Positions 1 to 13,700 are shown, numbered from the stretch's first letter. The stretch: DNA of 64,000 bases from Zhengitettix transpicula (GCA_037074705.1 CM073590.1:221494746-221558745); one strand, 5' to 3'. Translations and numbers: made by a program. Notes: generated by a model not told the origin, from the sequence alone.

Positions 1-39
1 AGAGGAAAAGGCATCCCCAAAGGTAGCCCTTCGTATCTT
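1..39 (-). repeat. R1 retroposon, 5'-region tip cut by window edge
   Basis: The first ~30 bases match the reverse complement of the R1 copy at 22.1 kb, around its 5' segment 'gcatccccaaaggtagccc'. The same segment occurs in the R1 copy at 51.9 kb. The rest of the copy, including its A-tail, would lie to the left of the window. This is non-coding. Confidence 0.7.
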
Positions 40-3000
40 CAATAACATTACAATTTATGAATTATTAGTCTATACTATGTCCGAGTGAATATACATAATC
101 CATTTTTGCGCATCACATGAATTTATTTTTAAAATTCCAAGTCTCATAATTTTTAATTTTATTATAAGTATATAGATTGTTTTGGTAGGCGTACTTTATA
201 CTGTATTCATGTTTTGAGAGAGCTGAATCTGCGCGTACATTAATCGAGGTGGAGCTAGACACGTGTCGTACCGACAATATTTCGACATCAGTACAGAAAC
301 CTATTATGATAAGATTTTAAATTGAAGGAAATATTAAGAGATGTGAAAATTTACATAAAGTAAAACAGGGTTTCGCGAAGGTAGAAGAAAAATTAGAGTT
401 TTCGTGCAGGGCTTAAATTTAATATATCACACAGAGCTCCTAAACGATTTGCCGCGTGTGGGGCTGTGGGACTTGTAATGGAGTTCCTTGGATTCCGCAA
501 ATTGTTCACGCAAATGCTGGAATGTAGCTCCTGGTAAAAGGCCATTACCGTATTCGTACAAATGAGTTTGAAAATAAAACAGCTTCGCGTCATTATAAAT
601 AAGCCAGAGGATAGCGCAGAAACAAATATTCATAAATACAAAATGAGAACATCTTTTAAACTACTTGATCAGCACAAATAAGAGGACTATGAGTTATTTT
701 ACATTAAATAGAATTTTTTTTTTCTGTGTTAGACAGAATTATGTTAACCTCAGAAAGTGGGACATGTTATTTTTAGGAAGAAATAGAAATGCCATACGCT
801 ACGAAGAGTTGATGAAAATCTATATATTAATGTCAATGTAGAAATTCAGAAAAATGAAAGAACGAAAAGAAGATAACTTTAATAACAAAAAGGAATCCAG
901 TTCGCCTCCAGACAATGAGAGTTTACAAGCATAAATCTCCTGTATCTATCAGAGACAAAAGAGCCGCAGAAAAGTTTACGATATAATTAATATTGACTCT
1001 ATACATCCAAGATTTAAAAGGTTCCGTATACATCATCCGAGAAAAATATTTATGTTCATAAAAAATATTAACTAAAATCAAAATAGAAACAAAGGATCTC
1101 ACGTGCTTTTGATCTTCCATCATGGGTAAGAGAAAAGTAAGTCCATGTAGAATATCGCCCACGGCCGTCACGAACCGGAATCGAATGTTAAAATGTCACT
1201 GCCTGTAATAGGTTTCATTACAGCGGATGCATCATTCATGGCCGAATCTCCGGAAAAAGAGTTTTTAAATACACGCCCCTCATATAAATTCGAATCTATG
1301 CGCCCATGTTTGCTGTGCAGGACACAAAACCTTCGTTCATCATGGATGGGATTAAAATTATATTATTTTGTAGAGAGTGATACAAATACGAATAGCTCAG
1401 CCCAATATAAACGTAATATATATATCCTTTCGTTTCTCTCAACCAACACATTTACCATGCCATGGACACAATAAATCTGTAAATTCCCCACAGACAATTA
1501 AATATCCGAAAATACTTGCTTTTATCTCGAGCGCAATTCAATATTTAAATATTGATATTGTTTATTTGCTATTAATTCACTTTTTAAGGTACGACATCTC
1601 GTAATTTTTTCGTAATTTAGATGAGCTACGATGAAATACAAAATTAGTGATAGGGAATATTCGTAGTTTGGTCTAATTGATTTCCGTATTTTCTCTTATT
1701 GACATTTTTCTGCTAAATACAGTTCCTCTACGTAAACAATTTCATGTCCTTAATTACGGTTACGAGAATCATCCAACTTTAGTCACATGTACTTTGTACT
1801 CCCTTTTTACATTTTTCGGATTAAAAATATTGGTGGTGCGCTAAGAAAGAAATCAGGTGCCTACCTCAATCTATTACGCAGTAAGTTGACAAAACTGCTA
1901 TAAAAGTTAACATATTTTAGTTTAATTTTGTTTTGTGCATTACGTCACTATTTTGTAATTCAGAGCTTGCTGAATGACTGGTACATAATATATAATACTG
2001 TTTTAATTTATTTTGTCAAATTATTATGGTATAGTACTTTCATATTATTAATATTTTACTTTATATCTGTTTTTATTAAAACATAAAATAAATTAATGAC
2101 CACTATAACAGTCATTTTAAACTATTTTATACGACACCACGAAGTTTCCGTACATTTTTGTACTTTAATCAGGTTGTTTCTGTTATGTTTCTACGGTAAC
2201 AGAATTTTTTGTCATAAATGGTGTAAATTTCAAGTCATTTTTAAAATTAAATAAAATTTTCAACATACGTGTAATTTAATAATAATTTCTGATTTGATTT
2301 TTAAAATTAATTATATTATTTTTCACATAATATAAATAGAAGAATACTGTTGTCTTTCCTATTAGATAAATGTTTAGTAGAAAAAAATTTACATAAGTTT
2401 GTGATTTTAATTTTTTTTTTACACCAGTCATCACAAAAAATTATGTTACCGTAGAAATATGATAAACAACTTGATGAAAGAACAGCAATGAACAGATACG
2501 TCGTTGTGTCGAATAAAATATATTAAAATGTCACTTAAAATAGTGACTAATTTATTTAATTTAAGTATTTCATTATAGTTAGAGAATGTCATTTGTGAAA
2601 TTCTACGATAAAACTGGTTTGATGGTGAGAATAAGACGTCAGTTATGTATTTTTAAGTACAGATCATATTATTTTATTTCAAATAATTTTTGACGTGTAA
2701 TTTAATTAAGATCTCTAGCCGGAATTCCGTACTAAGTGATTAGAAGTAATCTAATTGCAGGTTTCTAACATGTTGCGTTTACGAAAATAGCTTTAAACGT
2801 CCAAAATATCTACATCGTTCACACTGGAATAAACCAACTTTTTAATTTATTCGAAAACAACAACAAACAGCTGTGGTCGAAACATACTTTCCTACCCTTT
2901 TACCTACGATTTGTAATTTTTTAATGAGCCGTGTCCATGCGTCGAAACGGTTTGTTTCGTCCCTCTGTTTCCGGCGAATGCCGTTTCCAATTATTTGACA

Positions 3001-4056
3001 CGGGAACGAAGTATAAAAATTGAACTTTGTTACCGTTTGGGAACACGATTAGCGAGCTATTAACGATTTTAGCGACGGTGAACGGAAATAGCGGCACCAG
3101 GCGGCATAACTCAAATGTCGTTACCGCTCTCTGCGTCATCCCCTAAACTAATGTCCAGCTCACCCTCATTTATTATTCAAACTCTAAGCGACGTTGCAAC
3201 CGAAACACAGGCTACAATATGAACGTCATCGAAGCTCCCCCTACTAGCATTACCATGACAATCGTGGGACACTCCATCTGCTTGTTCGAATTTGCATCAA
3301 AGAAAAGATGCTCCAAGTCTGAACCGACCGTTCAATTCTGGAATGGGCCCAAGCTGGATCTCAAATTTTCACTAAAAAGAAACTAATTAAATAAACTGTA
3401 ATAAAAAAAATTACAAAACATGAAAACTGAGAAGATATGGTTCAGAGAAAATTCAAGGCGTAAAATGAAACAAATATTTCTGTAATATTTTAGATAAAAA
3501 TAAAATAAATTAAATAAAAATAAATATGTTCCCTGAATAATTGAAATTGGCATATTGCTTTCATTTTAAATACTTTTTTGCTTCTACGAAGTCATTGAAA
3601 TTCTATTTTTTCTTTTCTCAGCTCCCCATAATTTAGAAAAACTTAGAATTCTGTTAACAGGAGAAGTTTTAGAAGAATGGACGCAGAAAAGGTTACATCA
3701 AAAGCATATTTCATGCCGGATTGAATGTGAATATACAGACAAAGTGAATCGTTGATGAATGTAAATCTAAAGAAACCATAGAAAATTTGATAAATGCTGA
3801 TAAAGAATAACATTGGAAATTAATTTTTTTTTATTAAAGAAACTGAAAGAAAAAGAAATATTTTTTTATTAAACATTTTTTATTAGTCCTTATTTACAGT
3901 CGCATGAACCATTAAGGTCATAAGAAACCAAAAAATTTTTGCTTTGAAGAAATTTTGTAGAAAGTGAATCATTTTACGAGAATATGAAAATAAATTGCTG
4001 GGAAAGAACAAATAATAAATTAATAAAGAGCGTAAGTTTTCCCGACGTATATTCTG
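40..4056. other. AT-rich non-coding stretch
   Basis: No gene or recognisable repeat is visible. Reading frames are short and cut by stops on both strands. Two slightly GC-richer patches stand out, at about 1,140-1,320 and 2,930-3,330. Either could be an old repeat or a conserved non-coding element, but I cannot decide which. Confidence 0.55.
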
Positions 4057-4257
4057 TATAAAGAGTTCTCGGGTTTCTGGTCGGGTAACGTGATTTGAGC
4101 ACAACGTTTCCATGGCTGACACCCCCATCTTTACATAATTAATTACGTAATTACGGAGTATATAACACACACTTCCAGAATCTCGATGGCGGTGTCAGCC
4201 ATGGAAACGTTGTGCTCAAATCACGTTACCCGACCGGAAACCGGAGAACTCTTTATA
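4057..4257. repeat. Long inverted repeat (hairpin element) with nearly identical arms
   Basis: Bases 4057-4123 are the reverse complement of 4191-4257 with 2 mismatches in 67. Pairing continues inward for about 6 more bases with one further mismatch, giving arms of about 73 nt and a central part of about 55 nt. The outer ends read TATAAAGAG...CTCTTTATA. There is no coding capacity. The arrangement fits a foldback MITE or a locus that makes hairpin RNA. The high arm identity means either recent origin or gene conversion between arms. A diverged copy of one arm is at 7.42-7.50 kb, which favours a dispersed family. Confidence 0.85.
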
Positions 4258-7200
4258 CATATAAGTTATTATTCAGTTTCATATTCAAATTGTATCAACA
4301 CTGGAAATATAAAAATTCTGTAGTTGACACTATTCAGAATAAAAACATATATTTGAGTTTAATAGGGCCTCTGTGAAATAAAATTCGAAGGGAACAAATC
4401 GACTAAGACACTAAGTTGTTGGTTTTAATTTTATTAATAAAAATCAAACCCTGATAAAAAGTCGAAAATTTTATGGAAAAAACTAATATGTGTAGAATTT
4501 ATGCTGTTAGACATATAGAATTTGATAAAAAAAATATTATCTCTGAAAACAAGTGGTCTGAACGATCCGTGATGAAAATCAGGAAAGTAATGCCTTTTAT
4601 GGAATTAATTATTACACTATTATAGGAAGTTCATATTAGATACATTAAATTGCAATGTAACTTAAAGAGAGACACTGAGAATACAACTTTTAGTACGTGC
4701 AACTACGATGCAAATATTCAATCCGAAATTATACTTGCAGTTTCTATTTGTTTCTTTCTACCCATGGGCTTTGATGCTCATTATCTTTCTTCGTATGTAT
4801 TGTGCGTTCAAGTCAGGAGAATTAATTAATTAATTAAATCAAAATGAACTTAGATCTTAATGCTGTTGGGATGTAGATATATAGACACCAAATCACGAGT
4901 GAAAACTTGATGAAATGCAGAAAACAATGAGACCGCACACGCACCTCTGATTTCGATTTCGTTTTGCTGTTGGGCTTCGAGGAAGTCGTGTCAACCTGGA
5001 GCGTAATTTCCACTTAGAATTCCACGCACACGAAACCGGTAAACAATGAGGACGGAAGGAGCAGGAAGATGAGGTCCCGATACGAGTCGATATGATCTCT
5101 GGGGCTGGGAGCTGTGAAAATCTCAGCGCCTCGACGCAGGGGGGACGGTAAATATTTGAGCAACGTTTTGCAGACGACGGTAAAAAGGGCGAATAGAATT
5201 AGTCCTGTAATAACATTATCCCGTGAAGCGTTCCGCTCTAAGGCTTTCTGTGCGAAACAGCTAGCTAGTGTGAATTAGCCGGCGCAGATCTCGCAGAATT
5301 CAAAATAAAAAAAACGAAACGCCTTAATCTAGTTTGCAGTAATTCGTAAATAAAAAAAGTGAGGATCGAGAAATATTCTGTCGTCATTTTTTGTTGCTGG
5401 GTGAAGTTCGCATAATTTAATTTACAGGTCCCTTGGGGTCATGAAATCTCCCATAAAATTGAATGAACAAACAAATTAAGAATCTCCACCACGGCAGTTA
5501 TTTGCATTTCTTCAACTGAATTTTTTATTAATGAGTGAAACACATGTTATAATTTATATTTTTTTTACTGACGTGCAGAGCAATAAAATAACTGAAGTTA
5601 AAAATCAGAAAATGAAGGAGCCACTGAAAATGAATCAAAGAAGACCAAGGATAAGGTAGCAAAGGTTGCATACGTAAAGAAAAATTGGCCAAAAAAAAAG
5701 CTTGATTAAACGTGAAAAATTCTATGAAGAGCACAGTAAACATCGACTGGACAAATACAGAGAAGTTTACTTTTACTCAGAAGCAGACAGAGAGGAAAAT
5801 CCGCGTGTTGTCAGAAGAATCAAATCCTTCAAAGTTTAGACGGACAAAGAAAATAAGAACCAGAAAGAAGTGAAAACATGTCTAAACTAACACCATAGAA
5901 GATGTTAATATACAGCAGAGATATTTTACGGTTTTTTATCGTCAACAGAACGAAACGGAAGGAAAATTTGTAATCAGAACTTAAGACAAAAAAATATTTG
6001 TGACTCAGACTAAAATAAAAATATTTTCGAATTTTAAAATCGTTTCTTCTGGGAAAATTATGAGTTAACTCTTAAAATTGTGGAACTAAATAATCGGAAT
6101 ATTTGTAATCAATATTTTCAGATAAAACTACCGTTAGTGCCTGATGGTAACAATCTTGGTAAAAATTATTTATGTTATCAATTAGATTTGATCAATATTC
6201 CATAAAAATGTTTATTTTGTGTAAATTATCATGAATAGCAGAATAGCATCAATTTCACGTGAATTTATCAAAAACGGAAAACAATCTGTGCGCCATGTTA
6301 TTTAATGGAGTACGGTAAGTCGACGTTGTTGGAGACTATTTAAACGCGACAGTTTTAAATCTGTCACCGACGGCCGAGATTCGTCAGGTACGTGTGAAAG
6401 CAGGTGCCGAGATTTTTGCTTGCGAGAGTTGGAAATTCATTACATTAGCAAAGAGAAACGTAAGTCCCACGAGAAAAAGGATGCTTCAGGGGAAGTAAAT
6501 TATTAATGGCTGCGTGGGGAGGCGCTCACATGTGTGACGGACGGCGCCATCTCGCTCAGGCGCGACCAGATAATTTCCTTAAAACGTCGCACAGGCGCCA
6601 CTGAATTAGCCCTCACATTTACCCCCTCCGATACACGACAGATAAACCACGACCTCGAGTAAAAACGTTCCAAATAAATACCTACTTATAAATTAAGCAT
6701 TTCAAAATATTTTCTGTCTTTCGTTATTCACTGTGATTATATTCTTTAAAACCAATCACGATTTTCAAATGAAGTTCAGATGGATCAGTCATTTATCTTC
6801 TGAGGTCCCGACCTCAAATCCCTGCAGGGGCATGAGTGTTATTAATTGTTTTCTCACTTTCTTCATCATCATCAGACTAATTTCAGATCTTCCACCAGAT
6901 TGGGCCCCATTTCTCATCATGAAACCAACGGATAACAACGGGAAACCATCCTCAAAATAATTCTCCAAAAAAATATAGTCTAATATTTGGTAAATAATAT
7001 AGTTATGTTTCCACCATCCAGTCTCAGGAGTGATGACTAAATTAAAATCAAACCGGTCGTCAACTCCGAACGCAAGTATTTAGTTTGTTTGTCAAATGTA
7101 ATATAACATCACCAGTACAGCAAACAATGAATCCATTACTTAATTTTGCATTAATCACGCCTCGTCTGCCAACCTTGGGTCAACATCGCCATATAACAGT

Positions 7201-7415
7201 AATTACCACAGGAAGCACCATTATTTGTTTTCATCGTGCCATACTCAGAGTTTATTATTCTTGCCTGCTTCTGTACGTGGACTCATTAACGACTCGTCTT
7301 ATTGCGGAAATTATCTTGCTGTATCCCCCTCCAATATTTTCTAAAAGTTTCTCATTTCTGATTTCACTAGTCATGATGAACGAATATCATGAACGAAGGC
7401 TTTTCCGGTGTATTT
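4258..7415. other. AT-rich non-coding stretch with two GC-richer patches
   Basis: No gene is supported. Purine-rich sequence at about 5,560-5,890 leaves a chance frame of about 53 codons with no recognisable family. Two CpG-containing patches, about 4,940-5,300 and 6,340-6,660, stand out from the AT-rich surroundings and could be regulatory. Confidence 0.5.
6500..6660. promoter_or_regulatory. CpG-containing island, candidate conserved non-coding element
   Basis: This ~160-bp segment is GC-rich, with several CpGs and repeated GGCGCC/GGCGCTC-like words, in very AT-rich DNA. It has no repeat copies elsewhere in the window and no sensible protein frame. A regulatory role is inferred only from composition and uniqueness. 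Confidence 0.25.
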
Positions 7416-7510
7416 GTTGAAGAAAACGTTCTCTGGTTTCCACCTGGGTAACAATGCGATTGAAACGCGACGTTTCGACGGACAAATGCACTGCCGTCAT
7501 CTTCTAGGCG
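7416..7510 (+). repeat. Diverged single arm related to the 4.06-kb inverted repeat
   Basis: Blocks gttctc, ggtttcc, gggtaac, gattga, acgtttc and gtcatctt occur in the same order and spacing as in the left arm at 4,066-4,135. The reverse-complement partner is missing. This looks like an older, partial member of the same family. Confidence 0.5.
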
Positions 7511-8520
7511 AAGTATGATATTTTCGCACCCAATCATAAATGAACTCAGAATTTTTTTAAAATAATTTACGAATTTTAATTAGTCATGTATCAATGTGAC
7601 GATTTTATGCAGTAATTATTATAAATATCCGAAAATCAGTTTCAAATATGTCATTCATGCTTGTCGACAAATGTGCCGGAAATCGATGTAGTTGCCAAAG
7701 TCTTTTCGAAACGAGTCCTGGATGAAAATAATTCTTTTTCAATATTTTACATAGTTTTCTTTACACGCCCCCACTCGTCAAACACCCTAGTTATTATTAC
7801 CGCATTTTGTCACAAACTCAAATTTAGGAAAATGTTATGTACGATACAGCGTCAAATGTATCCAAAACGTGTCTTATTATCCTGTTTACCGTTTGTTTTC
7901 CAATTTCGGCATAATTTAGCTGACGCTATTACATTTCCTTGTGTAAACTCTTCACCGAGGACAAATAAAAGAACCTGGTGGTGATGGTTGAGAAAAGTGT
8001 GAAGGGATGCAGGGGAATGCTGTAACCAATAAGCATTTGTGATCATAAACCATTACTTAAACGTTCAACCCATTTAAATAATGTTTTTGTTTGAATATTT
8101 GGTACATATGCTATGTCTACATGATTATCGGTTCCGTTATGTTTCATTTTTTAATTATTCTCTAGAGCTCCACCGACTTCAAATAATCTTTTGGACTAAA
8201 CGTGTTAAAAATTATAATACGAACGTACGTTGGACTGATTTTTCACAATATCGCAGGAAATCAAGACTGTAGTTTGGCAATGAGTTTAGAAATTGAAAGG
8301 CCCCAAGCCATGGAATTGGTGAATGAAATAAACTAAATTTATGGAGAGAAAGTCTCCGATATCTTCGTCGCAAAAATGAGAAAGTATTCTTCTGAGTTTG
8401 TTTCTCAGCAAAGTCGTGCATGGATTGTTGTAAAATGTTTCTCAATATTTTTATTGCAAACTGAAGATAGTAAATCACAATCTGGAGGAGTAGGCAATTC
8501 TTTAAAAATCACAGGACGAC
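7511..8520. other. AT-rich non-coding stretch
   Basis: Several frames of 60-107 codons are open here, but none shows domain-like composition or a known motif. They overlap on opposite strands. I see no repeat or RNA gene. Confidence 0.5.
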
Positions 8521-9180
8521 ATTTTGGGGTGAGTTCTGTGTGAGGAGGAGGATAAAAGCTTTGTGCAGCTGAGATATATGGCGCCTTATATCGGAGCGTC
8601 GCAGGTCAAGCTTTTAACAGCAACACAGCCGTAATTCATTTGTAATTCAAAACTGTGGTGATAAATGTGCTAGCTCCAGATCGGGAAGCGTCGTGGAAAA
8701 TATGTAACGGCCTAAGTTTCAATACTTCTGTACAAAATAGCTTTTGCTTATTGATACGCGAAGTCTATTAGAGAATCGAAACCAAGATGTCTGCCTGCGA
8801 TGGGTCCAGAGCGACTGCTCGTCGTGGAACTGCCTTTGTTTTCGTTCCTCGAGCCTAATGAGGCGTGGGTGAAGTGAGCAGCAGCTTGGGCGTGATTTTC
8901 TTGGTGGAGAGAGGAGAGGACCTAGATGTGAGTGATCAATGCGCAGCCGCTGTCACGGACGTTGGTGGCAATTTCCGCGACCGGCGCCCATTTCCATAAA
9001 TCGAGCGTCGCTGCTGCCCTGCGCGCCCACCTCAAATTTGCCAAAGGTTCCCAAAGCTCCGTATGCCTCGACTGTTCCTAGAAAAGCACCACTCTTCCAC
9101 AAACTGACTACAGCTTGGCAACAGAGAGAGAAGACGCAGACTGCTTCCACTATTTGTGTCACACACACAAAAACAATTGG
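8521..9180. promoter_or_regulatory. GC/CpG-richer island with a 20-bp imperfect palindrome
   Basis: This is one of the longest GC-rich, CpG-containing islands in the window. It includes a 20-bp imperfect palindrome centred on GGCGCC (8573-8592, 18 of 20 positions symmetrical) and an AT-core CCATAAATC word near 8,992. Opposite-strand frames of 91 and 71 codons overlap and show no family. It could be a conserved enhancer, a promoter-proximal CpG region or an old repeat. No downstream gene is visible. Confidence 0.3.
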
Positions 9181-10026
9181 AAAGATAACTTTTCACTCTA
9201 CATTCTACCCTTAGTAGTCAACTCAATGAAAAGTATTAAAATGTTATATAGTTTTTTATTTTCACAATCCTTAGTCTGGTAAGTAATTGTGTAACTATTC
9301 GCGCGTCAGAGATATTGCATAAAGGAAAAATGACAATTTAGGTTTTTCCTCCTCAATATTACGTATTTAGTTGCCTAGACAGTAGTAGCATAGCAAAGTT
9401 ATAAAGGAAGAAAGGAAATATATTCTGGTACTGAAGTTTCTTGACAGTTTTGCAGAGAGATTTGGTAGAGATGTTAGCGGATGTGTCACGTTCTATTAAA
9501 GAATAAATATTGAGATTGTGAGGAAGGAAAGGAGAATCAAAAGTTTCGGAAAGGAAAATGTTCTGAAAGTCTTCAGGGTAAAAGTCAGACGCAAAGGCTA
9601 CGATAGACTTCTGTTCAAAATTATCTTACTGGAATAAATCATATTTAATATGTTCTTAAAATTCTTTCCTTGCGACACAGTATTTTTATTTTTCAAAACG
9701 TTTTTGATGCATTCTTCGTTCTTCCGCTCTCTAGTAATTCATTATATTATAGATAATTCTTTAGCAAGAAAGAATAAATACATTTCTCTATTAAAAATCA
9801 TTCTTCAGCTATTCAAGATGAATAATTTGATTGTTATTTATGGTACGTTGGTGAATGGAACTGCATCTCATGCAATATAAGTTTGAATAAACCAAGAAAC
9901 TTAGGAATTTCTAAATATTTCGGTGAACAATATCGTTAGTGCCGTAGTTATAAAGAAGCACTTTGAGAGCTATCGTGCGCATGTTCTTAAAACGTCCTCA
10001 GCCATGAACTTAGATGATATTTTCAT
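9181..10026. other. AT-rich non-coding stretch
   Basis: I see no gene, RNA or repeat that can be supported here. Confidence 0.5.
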
Positions 10027-10419
10027 TTTTTTTAACGTGTAGACAGGCTATGTATAGGGTAATCCGAATAGTGGCAAGTCCCCACTCATAGCATAGGAAA
10101 GCGATTTGAAAGGGGGGATGCGGAAGACCAAGGTAGCCCCTAAGCTACGATTTAAGGATCCTAGCGGGCAATTCGCCTCAAAGTAATGCAAGGAAAACCC
10201 TAGAAAAACCTGCATCAGGTAGGTCGGGCATTTGGTACCTTTACCACGCCCTTCCGATGGCAGGAGAGGGGTCAGCTGTGGGGTCGCAGCTTTTCTCTCT
10301 CCGTGCCTTGACCAGTTTAGGAGGCAGCTGGCCGATTATTCCAAAAGGAATAGCAGATAACTCTTACCGTATGCCCAAGGTCTGCGATCCCGGAACATAC
10401 ACGTTTTAAAACAGACCTC
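10027..10419 (-). mobile_element. R1 retroposon copy A, 5'-truncated
   Basis: On the minus strand this copy runs from about 10,419 to its tail. It matches R1 from the 'gtatgttccgg' block through 'cctgatgcaggtttttctag' to 'ggattaccctatacatagcc'. It then ends in an A-rich tail, read as T's on the plus strand at about 10,027-10,033. The 5' ~140 bp seen in the copies at 22.1 and 51.5 kb is absent, as expected from incomplete reverse transcription. It shares the tail variant 'catagcctgtctacac' with the copy at 16.7 kb, while three others carry a different tail. Confidence 0.8.
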
Positions 10420-12440
10420 GTCAAGACTTTTACGAATTTATTTTTATTATAAAAACTGTGCCTGAATTTAAGTTATTTTAAATGCTTTATTTTATAAATT
10501 CTTGTGTTGTTTCGTTCTGTTTCTCAAAATACATTACTCGGAACAGTGTTATTTTAAAAAATCTTTAAAACATGTGGTTTGACGATAAATAAATAAATTT
10601 TAAGTTCGTAGTACACTGTTGCTCTCATTTTCGGCAGTTAATAAAATAACTGTTGGGTTTTAACGTGGCTTCATGGACCTTGCAAATAAAGCGTGTGTAT
10701 AAAGTCAAAAATAGTGAAATAAAGAAACAAGTACCGCAAATGACAGTAAATTACAGTCTGCTTAAATTATTTAAAATTTCTGAAACTACAATCTCGAAAA
10801 TTTAACTTAATAATTTGAAAATGAAAATCATTGCGGTCCGTATAAAGAACAGCGTTTACTCACCTGAATATCGTTGAATAGAATAATATTCATAAAACTG
10901 TTTTTGCCGACTATTTCCATATATTATACCCGATTTATTTACTACATAACGGTAATGAAAATAGTTGGGTAAATTTTTAAGCTGTACCATCAGCAAATAA
11001 AAACATAGTATAGCAGTTTTTGGACGCTAATTGCAATTTTGGAAGAATTTGAATCTAAAAGCGTTCTTCCTGAAAAGAGATAGTCTAAGATTACACCTAT
11101 AAAGAGATAATTCAAAAATAATTTGCACAATCACCTCAGAGACATGATAATGGATTAAAACAGTCTTAAAATAAATTGATTTTAAAATTAAAATAATATA
11201 CAACAACAAATAATGGTCTAACTAAACATACATTTAAAAGTGTTTGTGACTATATTTAATTATAGTTTTGTTAACATTTTCATAATGCGCCCATGTTCAA
11301 TTGTCAGAGTTAACAACTACAACTATGAAGTTAATGAGTCATTAATTTTCACAATAACAGATGTACATAATAGCCTTGTTAAATGACAATACTAATCCCA
11401 CGGCTATTATAACAGAGTAATATGAACACAGTTGCTATAAAATTTAATTTCTGAAGACCTTGTAATAGTTACATCAAGCACGGCGATCAATAACATAAAC
11501 GTGCTCTCATTCGTCATCGTAAAGTTTTTCTGGTTACATTTACATAATTTTAAATAATAATAATAATCAGTTGCATAGTTGGCCAACCTGCTATGAAATT
11601 AGATTCTCAAAATTAGCAGTTTAATATCGCAATATGAATTTTTAAACTGTTGTAAATTCACTAATGAAACTTGAGTTTATCGTGCATAAGTTCAATGAAT
11701 ATTTGAATGTTTGAGACTAAGTTTTCTAAATCTCAATTTTCTTCCGCTTTCTTTACGACTATTGCCACATAACATTTAGATTATATTAAACGTATAAATA
11801 ATTTTTGGTTGATTTACGCAATTGATTCTCGCAAAACCGTGACAAGTCAGATTGAAAATAGCCCAAATTTTTGTATAACCATGTTTTACCTTGAGGACTT
11901 TTCACAGATGTGCCTGAATTGCAGTCAAAGAACACAATAATGGTATTCATCATGAAGGTCATGAAAGTCAAATTAACTGGCTGGTTGGAAAATGAGTCCT
12001 GTCGCAACTGTCAGTTGTGATAAAGTGTTGGTATATATTGTAGATTAGGTAAGATACTAACTTTTATTTTGTTCTGCCTTGAAAAAAATCACTACGGTTA
12101 CACAGGGCCTGAAGAAAATAAAGAAATCGAACAGAACTGTCAATCATACATTCTTTCACCCTGCACGAAAAAAAGTTTTACTTTAGCTCACGTCTTTCAT
12201 TATACGTCACTTATTCTTTTCATCCATAAACTTTTATTTATAACATAACAGAGACTCAGAATATTCCGCTCTGTCCATAATTACTGTGATTACAGCATTC
12301 ACGGAGCAGAATAAAGGTGTTTTATGGTCACAGGCAAACTTCGTTATAGGCTAGGAACGTGTTAACAGTTTAAAGTATATATGAAATGCATAATCATCGC
12401 GTTTTAGATTCTCCGGTTGGTTGCATCGGAGCCTCTCTTA
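10420..12440. other. AT-rich non-coding stretch
   Basis: No gene or recognised repeat. Short TAA/AAT runs occur near 11,560. Nothing else stands out. Confidence 0.55.
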
Positions 12441-12860
12441 AATGTCGGTTAACAGAAACACGGAGGCATATTGAAAGCTGGGAGTGTTTTTTATACGGCG
12501 CTCATTTCTGACGTAATCTCCGGGGATTAGCCTTGCTCAGCCTGACACGCAGCTTCGTTACACGCTAATAAAATAACTGCGTAATAAATAGCACTTCATT
12601 GAAAATGTGACGCCCCTGCAGTAAGCGATTAGGCGTGTCACGCGTGTTTGTGTACTTGCATATACGCAGAAGTGCGGAGATGAGCCCTTGACAAATGGAT
12701 GTTTCGTGGGCCGACGGAGTCGATCCACCTTACGGTTCGACTGATCCCTCTAAGTATAAGATAAATAGAAGCTTTCCAAACAGCGGACGAGGAGGACGTA
12801 AACACTTAAAAACATAAATCTTAGACCCGAAGGACGCGTCACCACAGCTAACGATTCCCG
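12441..12860. promoter_or_regulatory. GC-richer island with TAAT-core words
   Basis: This CpG-containing stretch in an AT-rich setting carries several homeodomain-like cores (gctaataaaat near 12,563, gcgtaataaat near 12,580) and a 'gcgattaggcgtgtcacgcg' segment. It has no second copy in the window and no protein frame. It is a candidate regulatory element on composition and motif content alone. Confidence 0.25.
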
Positions 12861-13196
12861 GTCGCTAAGTTATGTCAATAGGGAAACATACATTTCAATA
12901 CAGATCCTGGGAAACATTAATTTAAACGTGAGTATATTGTTATATAGCCCCTGGAACACTCGACTCAAAGTTTAACTAGAACAGCGGGAAGTTTACATAG
13001 AAGCCAAGTGCTTTCGAAACAATTTAGGAGACTAATACTTGTCGGAAAACTTTACGCTGGATATAAATTCCGTCATTTGCTATGAAATAGAGGTAAAAGT
13101 AAGTAAAATGGTTTACTTGCTTAAAAATTGTTGAACGTCTTCTAGAAGAGAATGGATTTAAATTTAATATAAAATCATGAAAATAAATTGGAATAA

Positions 13197-13197
13197 C

Positions 13198-13249
<52 letters not shown>
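13197..13249. repeat. Compound microsatellite (AT)n-(AG)n
   Basis: An AT dinucleotide run (to about 13,216) passes directly into about 16 AG units. It is likely length-polymorphic. No function is visible. Confidence 0.95.
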
Positions 13250-13252
<3 letters not shown>

Positions 13253-13476
13253 ATATAATTAATTATTTAATCGTAAAACTAACCTCGGTCATATAATTCA
13301 CATTATAATAAAGGTCAACACTATATAGATCCGTATAACTTTCTATTACTTTTCCAATTTCTTGTAAAAAGTCTCACGTAGCTAGTTATTATAATAAAGT
13401 AGGGTTTTATTAAATTATGAAAACCCTTTCTAAACGTCAAGTGTTAAGAAACTATTGGCAGATACCATTTATCCAA

Positions 13477-13700
13477 TTCTCTTCGTCAGCTTGTCTCGGC
13501 TCCTGGTCCTCTGTCGTCGATGATCATTCAGGAAATACTGCCCGACCACCTCTAACGCTCACAAAATCCATGGTTGACGAAAATTCTTATTTTGGTGTTT
13601 CTGTTTCACGCCCCAGTTTACGCCAACAGCAAATTAGACCTCCGAAAACGGAGGTCATCTGCGTGGAATTTTTAGAACCGCTGCGAATTCCACGGCTTAA
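13477..13700. other. GC-richer segment with perfect 8-bp hairpin
   Basis: The segment contains GACCTCCG-AAAA-CGGAGGTC (13,637-13,656), an exact stem with a 4-nt loop. A plus-strand frame of 95 codons spans it but has no recognisable family. The segment occurs once in the window. It may be a conserved non-coding element. A bacterial terminator reading is inappropriate in this genome. Confidence 0.3.

Noticed and set aside
5678..5836. 53-codon polar frame in purine-rich sequence
   Set aside because: Composition alone explains it. There is no start, no family and stops lie on both sides.
8939..9214. 91-codon frame in GC-rich island
   Set aside because: It overlaps a 71-codon frame on the other strand. 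Openness reflects GC content and no motif is present.
13637..13656. Bacterial-type terminator hairpin
   Set aside because: The stem is perfect, but there is no T-run or gene upstream and the genome is eukaryotic.
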